Part shown: piece after piece, positions 1 to 12,654 of the stretch
Position numbering within the stretch: the stretch's first letter is position 1
Layout of the letters: every line of letters starts with the position of its first letter
Source: Ziziphus jujuba
Lineage: Eukaryota; Streptophyta; Magnoliopsida; Rosales; Rhamnaceae
Direction of reading: 5' to 3'
Assembly: GCF_031755915.1 (NCBI RefSeq)
Contig: NC_083390.1
Location: 21,718,501-21,782,500 of the forward strand
Length of the DNA stretch: 64,000 nt
Notes under the pieces: model-generated
What the model saw: only the letters and a program-made list of their open reading frames with translations
What the model was told of the DNA's origin: nothing
The model's database searches: none
Translations under genes and position numbers: made by a program

Positions 1-2990
1 TTTGCTTAAAATTTGCTTAAGATATATGCAAATTGGCTGAGTCGATGTAGATGAATTTACCATTTAAGATTGTAGGGATACATCAACCTTTAATCCTCCA
101 ATCCTTTTTCATTAACTAAAAAAATAGAGAATAGATAATGGACACGAATGGCTATATTTAAGAATTTATTATTATCAACAATAAAGACGTGACTACAGCA
201 TTGCAGGCATGCCAAAATATTTGCGTGTTAAAGGTGCATATGTGGGGTTCAAAAATGGACTACTCCTGAGAGAGAGACGTTTAGGGATATGATGGAGAGA
301 AAACATTTATTTTCTAGATATCTTCTATTTATTTTATTTTGATTTTGTTTTTTGGAAACAATTTTTGCCGTTACAAAATGCAAAACAAATGAGGGTGCAA
401 AAGCATAAAATGTAGAAGTTGGACCATAATATCTAACGTGTGAGTGGGGCCAAAGTGACAATTTTTAAATTCCTCAAAGCTTACCACCATGCATAATGTA
501 TGCTTTTTATTACCAGAAAAAGAAAAAAAGGGTAGCTCTATGCTTTACAGCAGAAATTAATAATAAAAATAAGTCATGCTTTTTTTTTTCCCTTCTATTA
601 TTAAAGGTTCTTTTTGTCCACCCCATGCATGTCTGTCTGTATAATGTGTGTTGTAAATACACTACCATGAGTCCATGACTGATAAAAAGCCACAAAACTG
701 TCATCTCCACTAAAACACATTTACAAGTTTTATCTAGGAGCCTAATAAATATCATTAGCAGTGTGTCACAGCATACTAATCCTTAGGCCAAGTTTATGTT
801 CAATCTCATTTTTGTTCTTCTATTACTTTATACTGCCTCTCAATTATATTTTGGGTCCCATGCATATATAACAGTTGTGACTGCTATTCCTTTGCACTTT
901 GCAATTTGCACCTTAATCTTTTCAAGTTGATGTAATAACTGCATTTACTCATGGATAAAGTAAAGACTTTACATTTGAACTATTATGGGGTTTACACCAT
1001 CCATTTGAACTATAGATGTTAGAACCTGGAAATTAAATAAGTTTATAGAAAGATGGATGGCGGTCCTTATAAGATAGAGAAACAATAATTTAGAAGATAG
1101 TGTAAGAGTTTTTGTAGTATTGAAGAGTTCAAAGCGTATAATCAGTTGGAAAGCTAGCATAGAATATTATTAACCTTTGCTATAATTTTGCTTATACGGG
1201 GCATATATTCAACGGTGGATGTGCCCATGTACAACAAAGAATTGTATATATATATATATAATACACACATATATATACATACACACCTATATTAAAGTCA
1301 TTATTGGCTACTAAGTTGCCCATCCAGTTTTCTAGTTGCTGTAAATTTACAGAATTAATTTGTGTCGCTGGAAGTTATTCAAAATGGACTTATAAAAATG
1401 GTGAGCGGAGAGACATTTACTTTTGGAATTTTTAGTTTCTGTCTCAAAACCAAAAAAAAAAAAAAAAAAAAAAAAGGAAAATAAAAAAAAAGGCTTCAAA
1501 ATATTGAATCAGACCGAACCTCCGGGCATCGCGGAGGTTGCCAATAGCCAATCACGCCAGACGGTCGAATCAATCATGTAATTTTTATTTTATTTATTTA
1601 TTTATTTATTTCTTTGGGACAAAAATTGTAAAGCAGCTATATCTAATTGAAGGAGCTTATGGGGCTTGTTTATGGGGCTTGTTTTGACCGTTGACCATGA
1701 ATCAGCCGTGGGTGCTAGTTCTCAATATGGGCTAAAGCTGAAATTGAGCTTAACCTCCCCAATTTCTTAAAGTCCAATGCCTGATTGCCTTTTGTTTCTT
1801 TCATTGGGAGTTTGGGTGTTTGTCTTAAGTGGTTTGTTTTGCATTGGAGTTTCAATTTTGACAGAATGGATATATTTATTTATTTGGTAATCCAAATTTA
1901 AATATGTTAACAATATGATTCTATCTTTTCTATCAAAAAACAATATGATTCTATCTTCGCTGTTGATAGTGATTTTCAAGAGTGTCTTTGACTTGGTCAT
2001 TTTTGGTTAAAATGTTAGTAAGATACATCGAGAAGGTGATTGTTAAAATCTCTATTTATGATTAAAGTTAGTATTTTTTTTTTTCTATTTTTAACTCCAA
2101 GAGGGGACATTGTTTTTCTTTTCTTTTTTTTTTTTTGGGGACAATTCTCTTACGGGGACTTGAATTTGTATTTTTTATTTATTTTTTTTTTGAAAGAAAA
2201 AAAAATTCATTTCAACTAATTCGAATTTGTATTATAGACATTATTTTAGCGAGACTCTTAGGCTCTTGTGATATACTCCATCATATTATATATGAAACTT
2301 CACCATTTTCTTTTCTTTTTTTTTTTTGGTAAAATAATAGTTTATCTCTTCTTCATATTGATAATATTTGATGCTACTGTCAATCATAAATGAATTATTA
2401 TATTGTCAATCTGGTCTAAATTTCAATTCTCCACCCAATTATTAGAAAAAAGAAAAATGAAAATAAATAAAAAAATCCTTTCATCAATTTAGCTCCACCA
2501 CATGATCAAAATGTAAATTGTGAACCTCAAGCTAAGCCTTATTTACTTTGTATCTTATTGAGGTCATTCTTAGCATGCAACCTTTGTTTTTTTGTTTGGC
2601 ATATTGTTGGCAACTTCGAATCAATTCCTTGCTTATTTTATTTTATTTCATTTTTATTTACCGAGTATGAATCTCTTATTATTATTATTATTTTTTTCTG
2701 GTGAATCGAGTCTGAATCAATTCCTTAGTGTAAGTGCCTGTCCCACTTGACGACTGTGATATGATACTCTTTTTAACCAATTGGGCTGTGATAAAAGGAG
2801 ACTTTCTTCGGACCAAAAAAGCACAAAAAATATTTTCCAAAAAAAAAAGCACAAAAAAAAAAATTAATAAAAATAAAAACATAAAGACGTTGTTTAATAT
2901 AAGGTAAAATTCCCGTTAGAATCAAACGACACCGTTTGGTAAGTTTTTAATCCACCGCCAAGTCGAGGACGCAAACTTTGGAAAGGATCG
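1..2990. other. Intergenic AT-rich DNA with simple repeats
   Basis: I see no supportable gene in this stretch. It holds a (TA)n tract near 1240-1262, a long poly(A) run near 1449-1476, several poly(T) runs and a small GC-richer patch near 1500-1560. Short open frames here are low-complexity and lack codon structure. The last 100 bases are the promoter and 5' leader of the gene starting at 2991. Confidence 0.6.
2924..2937. promoter_or_regulatory. Palindromic AAACG-N4-CGTTT promoter element
   Basis: The 14-base dyad AAACGACACCGTTT lies 54 bases upstream of the start codon at 2991. The arms AAACG and CGTTT are perfect inverted repeats. Motifs of this shape are, to my knowledge, common just upstream of housekeeping-type plant genes; binding here is inferred only from sequence and position. 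Confidence 0.45.
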
Positions 2991-5900
2991 ATGAACGACA
3001 AGGAAGAGGAAGCGATGACGGAGGCTCGTATCAAAACTGTAGTGGAAGCCATTCATTCGAGTCCCACTCAGTCCGTTCTCTATCTCGCCGGCGGAGCCTC
3101 TAAGGTCTTTCTCTGGTTCATATTTTATATGAACAATTATTAAACATTAATTAATAAAAATTGAATAATTTGAATGGGTTTTTATTTTTTATTTTTTTTT
3201 AATACTATGTTAATCAGGCCTTGGGATGGCTACTGTCTGTTCCAGGAGCTTCAAACACAGTCCTTGAAGCTGTGATCCCCTATTCCAGAATGTCCACTAT
3301 CCAATTACTTGGCAAGGTCCTCCAACGAAGCCTTTTTTTTTTTTTTTTTTTTGGGTTTCCCGCTTGCAACCCATTTGTGAAAATTCCTGAGTGTGGTATA
3401 ATTTGGTCCTTTTGTGTTTTTGTTGCTGCAGGTTCCGACCCAATTTTGCAGCCAACGCACTGCTGAAGAAATGGCTTTGTTAGCCTACAATCGAGCTCTC
3501 AAGCTCTCCAGACCAGGTTCGTCAGCAATGAATATGATTAGTTTGCTCCAGACCCATTATCATTTTTTTTTTCTTTTTCAGTTTGTATTGCTTCTTTGAC
3601 TTTATGTGAGTGTATGTTTGTCACCATCCCTGTGTGTGTACAATACTTTTTATTGCATAGTGTTTGCATTTGTTTTTTTTGCTGTTCAGCTTGTTGGTAA
3701 TTTTGTGTTGTAATAGCTGAGAATCGTTATTCTGTCAATGATGAATTAAAGCTACTTTCAGGGCAATCCAATGCATAGTTCGAAAGGTCCTTTTTTTTTT
3801 TTTTTTTTTTTTATGTGCCTTATGAGCTGATTATGGTTGAATGTTTTTATCCTGGCAAAGTCCTCGTTTTGTGTGTAACTATTATCAATGAACTTCAGAT
3901 AGAATCCAAATTCTTTTAAGCTGTTTTCTTAGAGAAACAAGCTCACCAGGTTTCATACACATGTATTTTTTACATAATTTATGATTTTCCTTACGGAATG
4001 GAATTCGTACTGTTCTCATTTCATATGGCTTTCATTTTTCTTTCTAATAAATAGGTTCCCCAGTTGTTGGTGTGGGATTTACTGGTGCATTGGCCAGCAT
4101 ACGACCGAAACTTGGGGACCACATGTATGGTTTATGCAATTTCTTAAGAAAATTGGAAAGTTCATGTACTAGAATATCTTCATGTGGGATACTAGATTGT
4201 GTATGTTTAATGTGGTGTACTTGTCTTCTTCTATTGTTGGGTATCTATAGGTTTCACTTGTCAACAAGGACATCTGACCGACTTTGGGTATCAACGGTTA
4301 CTCTTTCTAAGGTAAGTGTACGATTTGCCTTTTTTTTTTTTTTTTTTTAATTTTTAATTTTTAATTTATATTTAATAAGGCAATGTTTATTTACCATGTG
4401 TCTAATAATTTTAGGGTTTGCGAACTAGAGAGCAAGAAGATTTTCTCTCAAGTCAACTTCTACTTAAGGTGAGTGGTAAGATTTAAAGATGATTGTCACC
4501 ACTTTTTCTGTTGAAGTATCATCATGGGGCAGAAGGAATTTGCAATATGCTTCCATTCACTCATTTTTGCAGATATTGTTTTTTCCTTAAGAATTTTGAA
4601 AGCTTCCTCTTTTAATAAATAGAGAAAAGAACAGTTAGCTGCTATGCCTTAAATGCTTATGCTGTGGTTTTATCAATTTTTTTGCAGGCTATTGCGTATG
4701 CATGCAAAGTTCCAGCAACATTTGTTTCAGGGTTAACTGAATCTGAAGCAACTAACGAATGCGAAAAGCAGTTCAGTGAGGATCAAGAATTAGAGCAACT
4801 TATAAACGGAGAAATATGCTTTAAGGTTTATCCGTTTTCAAGCGGTATGATTTAACCTTTGGGTTGAATCAACCTTACAAATTTACAATCGCGGTAGATA
4901 TTATATACACATTCCTTATTCATGTCCATGCCTGTCTCAATAATTATGTATTTGTCACTCTTCACAGACATACATGTGACAAATGCGGAAAGGAAAGTGA
5001 TATTACCTGGTTCTTTTAATCCATTACACGAAGGCCATCTCAAGCTCTTAGAAGTTGCTAGTAGGTACTGTACAAGAATTTTTGTAGTTGCTAATTGTGG
5101 ATAGATGATACATACGGACTTCTCTCTGTCCGCCTTTTTCTCTTTGTTTCATTGTAAAGTGGGTTTTTGCTGCATCTTAGGTTTTCTAATTGACTAACTG
5201 TATATTGACCTTAACAATTTCTGATATTTGCATGGTTTCTAATGGTACTTTTGCCTAATACTATTTGTGTAAACTTCTCTCAATCAATATTGCATATAAA
5301 ATCCAACTCAGATCCACATTTTCTCTTACATCCAGTTCATATAAGTGGCATACAACTAACTTGTTTTGGTTGATAAATCCTGAAAAGTGTTTAAATTCAA
5401 GCAGTTTGATATTGAATTACTCTGATGTATGAAGAAATAAGAATTAGATTGCGTATTAATCGTGAATTAACATCTAAGTGTTTTTAGTATGAAGAAATGT
5501 ATGAATTTTAGATGAATTCTATAAAATTTATTATATTTAGTTTAGATGTATCTTTTGTATGGTTTTTATTCTGAAGTAGGACCAATTCATCCTTTATTTA
5601 TTTATTCATTTTTTTTATTATTATTTTTTTAAATGATATAATTTGGAATACTAAAGAATAGCAATTAACTTCTGAAATTGCTAACTGAAAATTAGTTCTG
5701 AACTCAAAATCCAAATGGCAAAGCTGTCTATAAAGTTATTATATATGCTGACTTTTGATTAAGAAAATGAGGATGTACGAAAATGATGAGAAAAAATTGT
5801 TTCTACGTAGCATCTGTGGCGGTGCCTATCCATGCTTTGAAATATCAGCAGTCAATGCAGACAAACCTCCACTTTCAATATCACAAATTAAAGATCGTGT

Positions 5901-8186
5901 CAAGCAGTTTGAAGAAGTTGGTGAGCCTGATTGTCTACATCATTTTGGTTTTAGCTTTTTTCCATTTTCTTTTTTATTATTGTCTTGATTTACCATTGTG
6001 TTAGCTTTTAAACCTTTCCTTTTTATATTAACATCTTAAATTTTTGTAATGGATAATAATTTCACATGTTTTGGCAATAACCCAATGGCCAAGACATTTC
6101 GAGTGCCCTTAGTGACAGAGGGGATTGTGTCCCTGTATTCTACCCTGTTGGTTTTTCTGTCTATGTGCCTTTCTTTCTCCTCCTCCCTATCTGTCCATGT
6201 GTTATCAAGTGTGTCAAAATATCATGTTTTCTAGTAGTCTGCATTGGTGTGATACGGTGATTCCATGTTGTCTTGTGTGGTGTCTTTTGGTTATGTTTAT
6301 CATTTTCCATATTGTTTGAGCGATGGTTTTGTAATTATTATATGTTGAGATATTGATTATTTAATGTTATTCTAGTTTTCATGATCTATGGATGGAATTC
6401 ATTATGTTTATGGTAATAGATTTTCTTTTTCTTTGAGTGCAACTTTATAGCATCTCATTAACTGAATAAGAGCTGGGCTTTTGATAATTTGTTTCTGACT
6501 GGCAGGAAAATCAGTAATTATATCCAATCAACCTTACTTCTATAAGAAAGCAGAAACTTTTCCAGGCAGTGCTTTTGTAATTGGTGCTGACACAGCAGTG
6601 AGGCTTGTTGATGTATGTTGTTCATTGCATATTAAAAGTTGTGAGAATCTTATCATGGCCGGTTTAAGCTACTTAAAAATGGTTTTCGCAGACAATGACT
6701 ACACTTGCTGGAGATGTAACTAAATTTTAATATGGAAACATATTATTATTTTTCTTGTTATAAATTGCAAATTGATTCTAATCTACAACATGGTTTGCCA
6801 CATCGTGAGCAAGATAAGATGTAGATAATTCTTTACTACACATTTCTTAAGGTCACCGAGGATATACCATAGCATGCCATATATTCATTGCCTATAACAT
6901 GTTGTTAAGATTGAAGAATAGTAAGTAACATAAATTGGACTAACATTTATTTTTGTGATTATTTATTATTCCGTTTGTTCGGTTAGTTGGAATTTGAATA
7001 CTGTGCTGTAGACATTATTGTTCACAGTTTCACTGTTTTGAATTGATGTATCTGTGTTTAGGACCATATATTCATTGCATATAACATTTTGTTAAGATTT
7101 AAGAATAGTAAGTAACATAAATTTGACTAACATTTACTTTTGTGATTATTTATTCCGTTCGTTAAGTTAGGTGGAATTTGAATACTGTCCTGTAGACATT
7201 ATTATTCACGGTTTCACTGTTTTGAATTGATGTATATGTGTTTAGGACCATATATTCGTTGCATATAACATTTTGTTAAGATTTAAGAATAGTAAGTAAC
7301 ATAAATTTGACTAACATTTATTTTTGTGATTATTTATTCCGTTTGTTGAGGTCGGTGGAATTTGAATCCTGTCCTGTAGACATTATTATTCACGGTTTCA
7401 CTGTTTTGAGTTGGTGTATCTGTGTTTAGGAAGGTATATACAAGTTAAACAGGGAGCAGTAAAGGGGATCCTTTGTATAGCATTTTTAGAATCATGTTGT
7501 TTTCCTTTTCATGTTCTGAAATGGCTAGTATTAATTTTTCTTATCATATTTCTCTTTCAATAACAGTTGGTTAGAAGCTACAATGATATGGGTTTGCATG
7601 TTTTATATATACATTCGCCTGCCTTTCGTGCAGGATTGCATTCTTCACTCCCTTTACAGAATTGAGTAGGCTTATTATAATCGTATAATCCCCTAAACAT
7701 ACTATATGAGTGATTTAGACACTAAAAGGGATTTAAAATACCATTTTACAACTTTCTGGTTTTGATATATCTCTATCTGGAAGATTTCATGTTGTGAAAT
7801 GCTATTTCACAATATTTTACATTCTCTATATGCGTTCTTTCTCTATTTCCAGCCCAAGTACTACGATGGGGACTACAAGAAGATGCTGAAAATTCTAATT
7901 GGATGCAAGGAAACAGGGTGCACTTTTCTTGTCGGTGGCCGTAATGTTGGCGGTGTTTTCAAGGTAAGTTCACATATCAGAAGCTTCTTAAGCCACTTTC
8001 TAGTTATTTACCTTTCATATACCCTTTTATGGAAGCTTCTGATGCCATTATATATAATACATATTTCAGGTTCTTGAAGATATTGAAATTCCGGCGGCGT
8101 TAAAAGACATGTTCATTCCAATACCAGCAGAGAAGTTCCGCATGGATATATCCTCCACCGAGATTAGGAAACGTCTTGGAATTTGA
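2991..8186 (+). CDS. CinA C-terminal domain / nucleotidylyltransferase fusion protein
   Basis: Twelve exons join in frame: 2991-3104, 3218-3316, 3432-3516, 4055-4124, 4251-4311, 4415-4468, 4688-4844, 4968-5064, 5811-5920, 6506-6612, 7853-7963, 8070-8186, giving 393 residues. Residues about 25-210 resemble the CinA C-terminal/PncC fold: a GG-rich start, VPGAS, YS, LLG, S-x2-TAE-x-MA and VGVGFTGALAS. The second half has the class I nucleotidylyltransferase signature GSFNPLHEGH and ends with the nucleotide-binding ISSTEIR motif. PncC-type domains deamidate NMN to NaMN and NadD-type domains adenylate NaMN, so a bifunctional NAD-salvage enzyme is inferred. The layout matches the Arabidopsis At2g01220-type protein as I remember it. 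No targeting peptide is obvious, suggesting cytosol. All exon phases close without a stop; exon 4/5 junction is the least certain. Confidence 0.88.
6877..7428. repeat. Three tandem 184-bp copies inside intron 10
   Basis: Three direct copies of a 184-base unit begin at 6877, 7061 and 7245. They share landmarks such as CATATATTC, GTAAGTAACATAAATT and TGTGTTTAGGA at constant spacing. Copies two and three are closest to each other. The array makes up nearly half of the 1.24 kb intron 10 and has no coding potential. Confidence 0.85.
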
Positions 8187-9728
8187 ATGTCACAGCGACT
8201 TTTAATTTTAAAATACGAAGAGATAGAAAGTAACAATGACTGAGAATGATATTTGTTAAAAGGAAGATGGACTTCCTTATTCCTATACAGATTTAATCAA
8301 ATGTAATTCAATAATGCAAGAGCCACCAAATTTTGTTTACAAATAATGTGGTTATCGGATTCACTTTTCATTATTAACAACTATTGTACTGCCACGTTAC
8401 TTGGTGAACAAGTAGAAACGGTGTCTCTTGCAATACCAAATGAACTTACATTAAATGTGAACCGTATGTTTTGTTCTACCTAAATTTGTTATTTTTTTTC
8501 TAGAAAATGTTACTCGAGCTATCTTTGTTTCTCTTGCTTCATTTTGTGAACCAAGGGTCGCCCCCTAACTAATATCCTTGTTAGGAGTTAACATGTTTAG
8601 TTTGTGGTTGTCTGCAGATTAAAGTCAACAAAGAGCATTTGGACCATTCAGAATGTGGTTTTGATTACTTCTAAAGCCTTGGCAATCAAAAAACTTAAGT
8701 TTATAAAAAGCCAAAGTGATCTGATTATCGCTAAATGTATGTGGCACCCTTTTGAGCCACAAAAAAAAGATCAAAATCTAAAAGGCAAATACCAAGGCTG
8801 GTTTTTCAACTAGGAAAAAAAAAATCATTTTAAATGGGATGTGCAATAATATCTTAAAAGTGATTTTTCTAGGTGTTACTGTTGGATTGGAAAAAATAAG
8901 AGATCATAGTTTTGTTAAGGCATAGTTTTTGCCTTTGCTTCATCATAAATATTTTTTAAAAAAATTTATTTTTTATGAGCTTCAATTAAGAGTACTTCTG
9001 AAAGCCAAAAATATTTGTTAAAAGTTATATAAATACTTTTAAAAGCAGCTTTCAAACTGCTTCTGGTTCCTCAAATCCCCGCCAAACGGGCTTTTATTTT
9101 TCTGTAAAGACCTGTTTGGTAGCCATATGATAAAAGCACTTTTTTATTTTTTCTATGAAGAAACACCTTATTATAAATATTTGAAGGGAAATATATATGT
9201 TTTTGTTTGTAATTTCTTAGAGAAACAATAATTATAGAAAGAAAAAAAAAAGGCATATAATAGGTGCTAAATTGTTTTATTCTCTTAAAAGTTGATTCTA
9301 ACATTATAGAATAACATATCAAAAAAAATAAAATAAAAATAATACAAAATGAAAGTGACCTCTCAAACAACTTAAAAGAAATAAAAGTTGACCTAGAAAA
9401 TGCCCAGAAATGCAGTGTATTGTAAGACATAACTGCTACATTAACTACCTTATCTCCACAACTAAATATCGGACAATTAAAAAAAAAAAAAAAAAAAAGA
9501 AGAAGAAGACGAAGAAGAAGAAGAAGAAGAAAGAAACAACCTTCAACAATACTTGAAATGGAATAGAAAGATGGAAAATTTTATTTTTTGTAAAACAAAA
9601 AAAAATACAGAAGCTGATTTTCATTTCTATATGCGCTGTAATATGTAATAAAACAGAGAGACAAAGGAAAAGAAGAAAAAAAGGAAAAACAAGAAAAAAG
9701 AAAGCAGGAGAAGAAGAAAGAGAATTGA
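8187..9728. other. Intergenic DNA, possible transposon termini
   Basis: This is the 3' flank between two convergent genes. I see no gene. Around 9084-9094 the sequence CCAAACGGGC and around 9107-9117 CCTGTTTGGT look like termini of small hAT-like elements common in plants, but no matching partner ends or target duplications were found. Purine-rich runs of AAG triplets lie near 9498-9532. Confidence 0.4.
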
Positions 9729-9992
9729 TCAGGCACCGCAGGCGGCGCCGCAGCCACCGCATGTGGAACCGTTATAAGTGTCATTGTTGGTGGCCGAGGC
9801 CTTGTCTTTGGATGCTCCATCTGCACACGAGAAGATAACAGCGGAGATAAGAAGCAGACTGATCAGAGCTACCCACAACACCATAACTCCACTGCTTATC
9901 AAGCTCTCCAAGCCTCCATGAACATCATCTCCTCCTCCTCCTCCTCTCGCCAACTCTCTCCATTCCCTTACCATTTTCAAATGGGTTTTCAA
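9729..9992 (-). CDS. Small single-pass membrane protein with Gly/Cys-rich tail
   Basis: The frame encodes 87 residues (81 if the internal Met at codon 7, followed by VREW, is the true start). A glycine run and an acidic stretch lead into one strong hydrophobic segment, residues about 35-56, then CADG and a polar linker. The protein ends in a glycine/cysteine tail, CGGCGAACGA. This layout matches a small plant-specific family of uncharacterised proteins with a GGGCGG-like end. The tail may bind metal or be lipidated; that is inference. Codon use and GC content are much higher than in the flanking DNA, which supports real coding. No intron is needed. Confidence 0.65.
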   Translation of the reverse strand: MKTHLKMVREWRELARGGGGGDDVHGGLESLISSGVMVLWVALISLLLISAVIFSCADGASKDKASATNNDTYNGSTCGGCGAACGA

Positions 9993-12654
9993 ATTTTGCT
10001 ACAAAGTTTTAAACCTTTTTTGAGGGGTCAAGGAGTATTACTGACCCTTATAAATGGCTAAATGTGAATATGATAAGGCAATAACACGCTGACCACTCTC
10101 ATTTTCCTTATAATAAAATACTCTTTTTTGTGTTTTTTTTTTCTTCGACATCAAGCAAGAAATTTTTATTAAGTCCTTTTCGTCACCATTGACCAATCAT
10201 ATTGCACCGTGTAATAGGATTCGGAGGATAGTTTTGGTAAAGTAAAAGTGTGAAATGGAGTGGCATCTATTTTTGGTGTGATTCATAGTGTACACATGGG
10301 CAAAGGCTCAAAACACTGCTTAATTAAATTATAGGAGGAGAAAAAAAAAAAAAAAAAAAAGACAAAGCTTTGGGTTGTGGGGGAAGAGAGGACTGGGTCC
10401 AAATCTTATCCTCAACGAAGCCTGCTTTTATTGACAAACAAAAAAAGGGTGACAATGGAAAAGGAAGGCCAAGGAAAGGAAATGGACAATTAGTATTAGT
10501 AGTTGTCTCTTTTCACTAAGAGATTCTAATTTTTGCCAATTTTGTCAAGGTTGACGAGGCAGGTAATTACGATGCTATAATGGGTATCGTTTAGCAATTT
10601 TTTTAATTTTGTTTATTTGTATATATGCAAATTTCTATGTTGATAAGCGTTGTTTCCTAAGGGAATTATTATTCAGTTTGATGGATTCTAAAGTCAAGTT
10701 CTTCTTTTCTTTTATTTTCTTTTTTTTGGTTCAACCATGAGGATTAAACTGCTAGCTAACTGTTTTAAGTGCTTGATGGGTAGCAAATATGAAATATTGA
10801 ATTGGGTTTGAATGAGTTTAAATGTTGGAGGGATAATCTCAGTTTTAATTTTGGTCTGATGTTTGTATGAGCATGCTGGATTTGAAAAATTAACCTCGTT
10901 AAGATGAAAAGCTTTACAATAATAAAAAAAAAAAAAATTACATATATAAGGGAGGACTTTTAAGATGAAAAAATTATGACAGGTTGTTCGTAGGAAACTT
11001 AGTGACCAACAAAGTGGATTCCTTTTCTACTTTGTACCATTTTTGTTCCCTGTCTGTAATCCGTGTGGAACCAATTAAGATTTTGTACAACAATTATCAA
11101 CTTGTTGATTTTGTACAACTTTTTATATAGCGCAAACCATGTGAACCGAGCCTCATGCTAGGCACATTAAGTAGTTTCCTTGTAGAACATTATTGGATCA
11201 AAATTCAGCTCATTAAGATGAAAATGAATCATTCATGTTTATAAGTCAAAATTTCAGACTATTTAGGCGAATGAACTTTAAGAGCCTCAGTACCAATAAT
11301 GGAGACTGGACTCGGAACCAAGCGAAATCCACGGGTAAAACCATGCAAATGTTTATTTCTAATTTGTTGACTGTTGGTTTCTCGCTATTGAACTCCAAGT
11401 ACTATGAACGCATTTTTTTCAAATATCGATACTTTGGTTGCTTTGAAATTTGATCACCTGTTAGATGGTCTTCAACAACTTAATCATGCCTCAATATTTA
11501 ATTACATTTATTTCTATTTTCTGCGTGATTATTTTCGGTCAAGACTAGCTTCGCTTCAATGATGACATCTTGTTTCTTGACTCATGTTATGTGCTAGCTG
11601 TCACCAGTTTTCTCATGATATTATGAGGTTTGGAAATGGAATGGGAACACTTGACATGTCTTATTTCAACAGATTACCATCATATAACACATTCTTTCTG
11701 CAATCCCCATCCTGCATTGCAGCTATGGATTTGCCTCCAATATCTGGACCAGGTGCCTTTCTGTTTCCTGAATTCCAAGTCACCATATATATAAAAAAAT
11801 TTCTAAGTGGGCAATGTTGCTCACTGAGTGGTGGGTGACTATGCCTACCCACTTATGGATAGGCGTGTAACATAGAAATGAAATTTTTGTCCAGGATCAA
11901 CAAATATCCAGCGATAATGATAAGAGAATTTTAAAATTTATGTGTATATATATATAATACTGTTAACATTATGCTGGTGTGGTATGCACTTTATTTGGTT
12001 CCATGTTTGGGTTCCCTCGTTCATGTGATTCTCAGATGTTTTACTTTAGTAGCTCTGTTATTGCATCCACTCTTACTATTCTTTCCATGGTTAGTGAGTT
12101 TAGTGTTTTAGAATGCAGACTAAAGCATGATCTAGCTCTCTGCATTGTTCTCACTTAGCCTAGGATTACATTCTTTAAGAACTTGTACAAGCATATAAAC
12201 CAGGCGCCCAAGTTGGATCTTATCCATGAGGAGTTGTCCAAGTTTTAGTACAATACTAGATATGTAGATTGATCTATGGAAATATAATGCAAATCTGACC
12301 TTAGTTTTAAAAGAGATGTCAGGTAAGCAATCCAGGCTGGTGGGCTTCTTCTTCTGGAAGTAGAGGTTCATATGAAACGTTGGTCAAATCATGTGAGGTA
12401 TGATTTCCTGGATTATACAATAACTATGGCATCCACATGGAACATACAAATGCTCGATTGAATGTTCAGAGGTGCATAATGAGCTTGTTTGAAGGCTAAA
12501 CAAAACAGGGGAGCAATTATGCAGATTTATGCAGATCAGGATTTTTATTAACCTCACATTGCATATACGTGAACATGTATATGATTAGTTTTAGAAAGAA
12601 CTTTGTCCCATTAAAGTTGTATACAACTAATTTTGATACTCAATCACATGATCA
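9993..12654. other. Intergenic DNA with an unexplained exon-like block
   Basis: No gene could be built here. Most of the stretch is AT-rich with poly(A) runs (10340-10361, 10922-10938). An open block near 11611-11750 has higher complexity, is preceded by TGCTAG and followed by a GT after CCAG, and could be an exon of an unrecognised gene or transcript. It is reported separately as a low-confidence observation. Confidence 0.35.

Noticed and set aside
9445..9826. Minus-strand frames rich in Phe and Ser
   Set aside because: They arise from AAG/AAA-rich DNA and overlap the small membrane protein in another frame.
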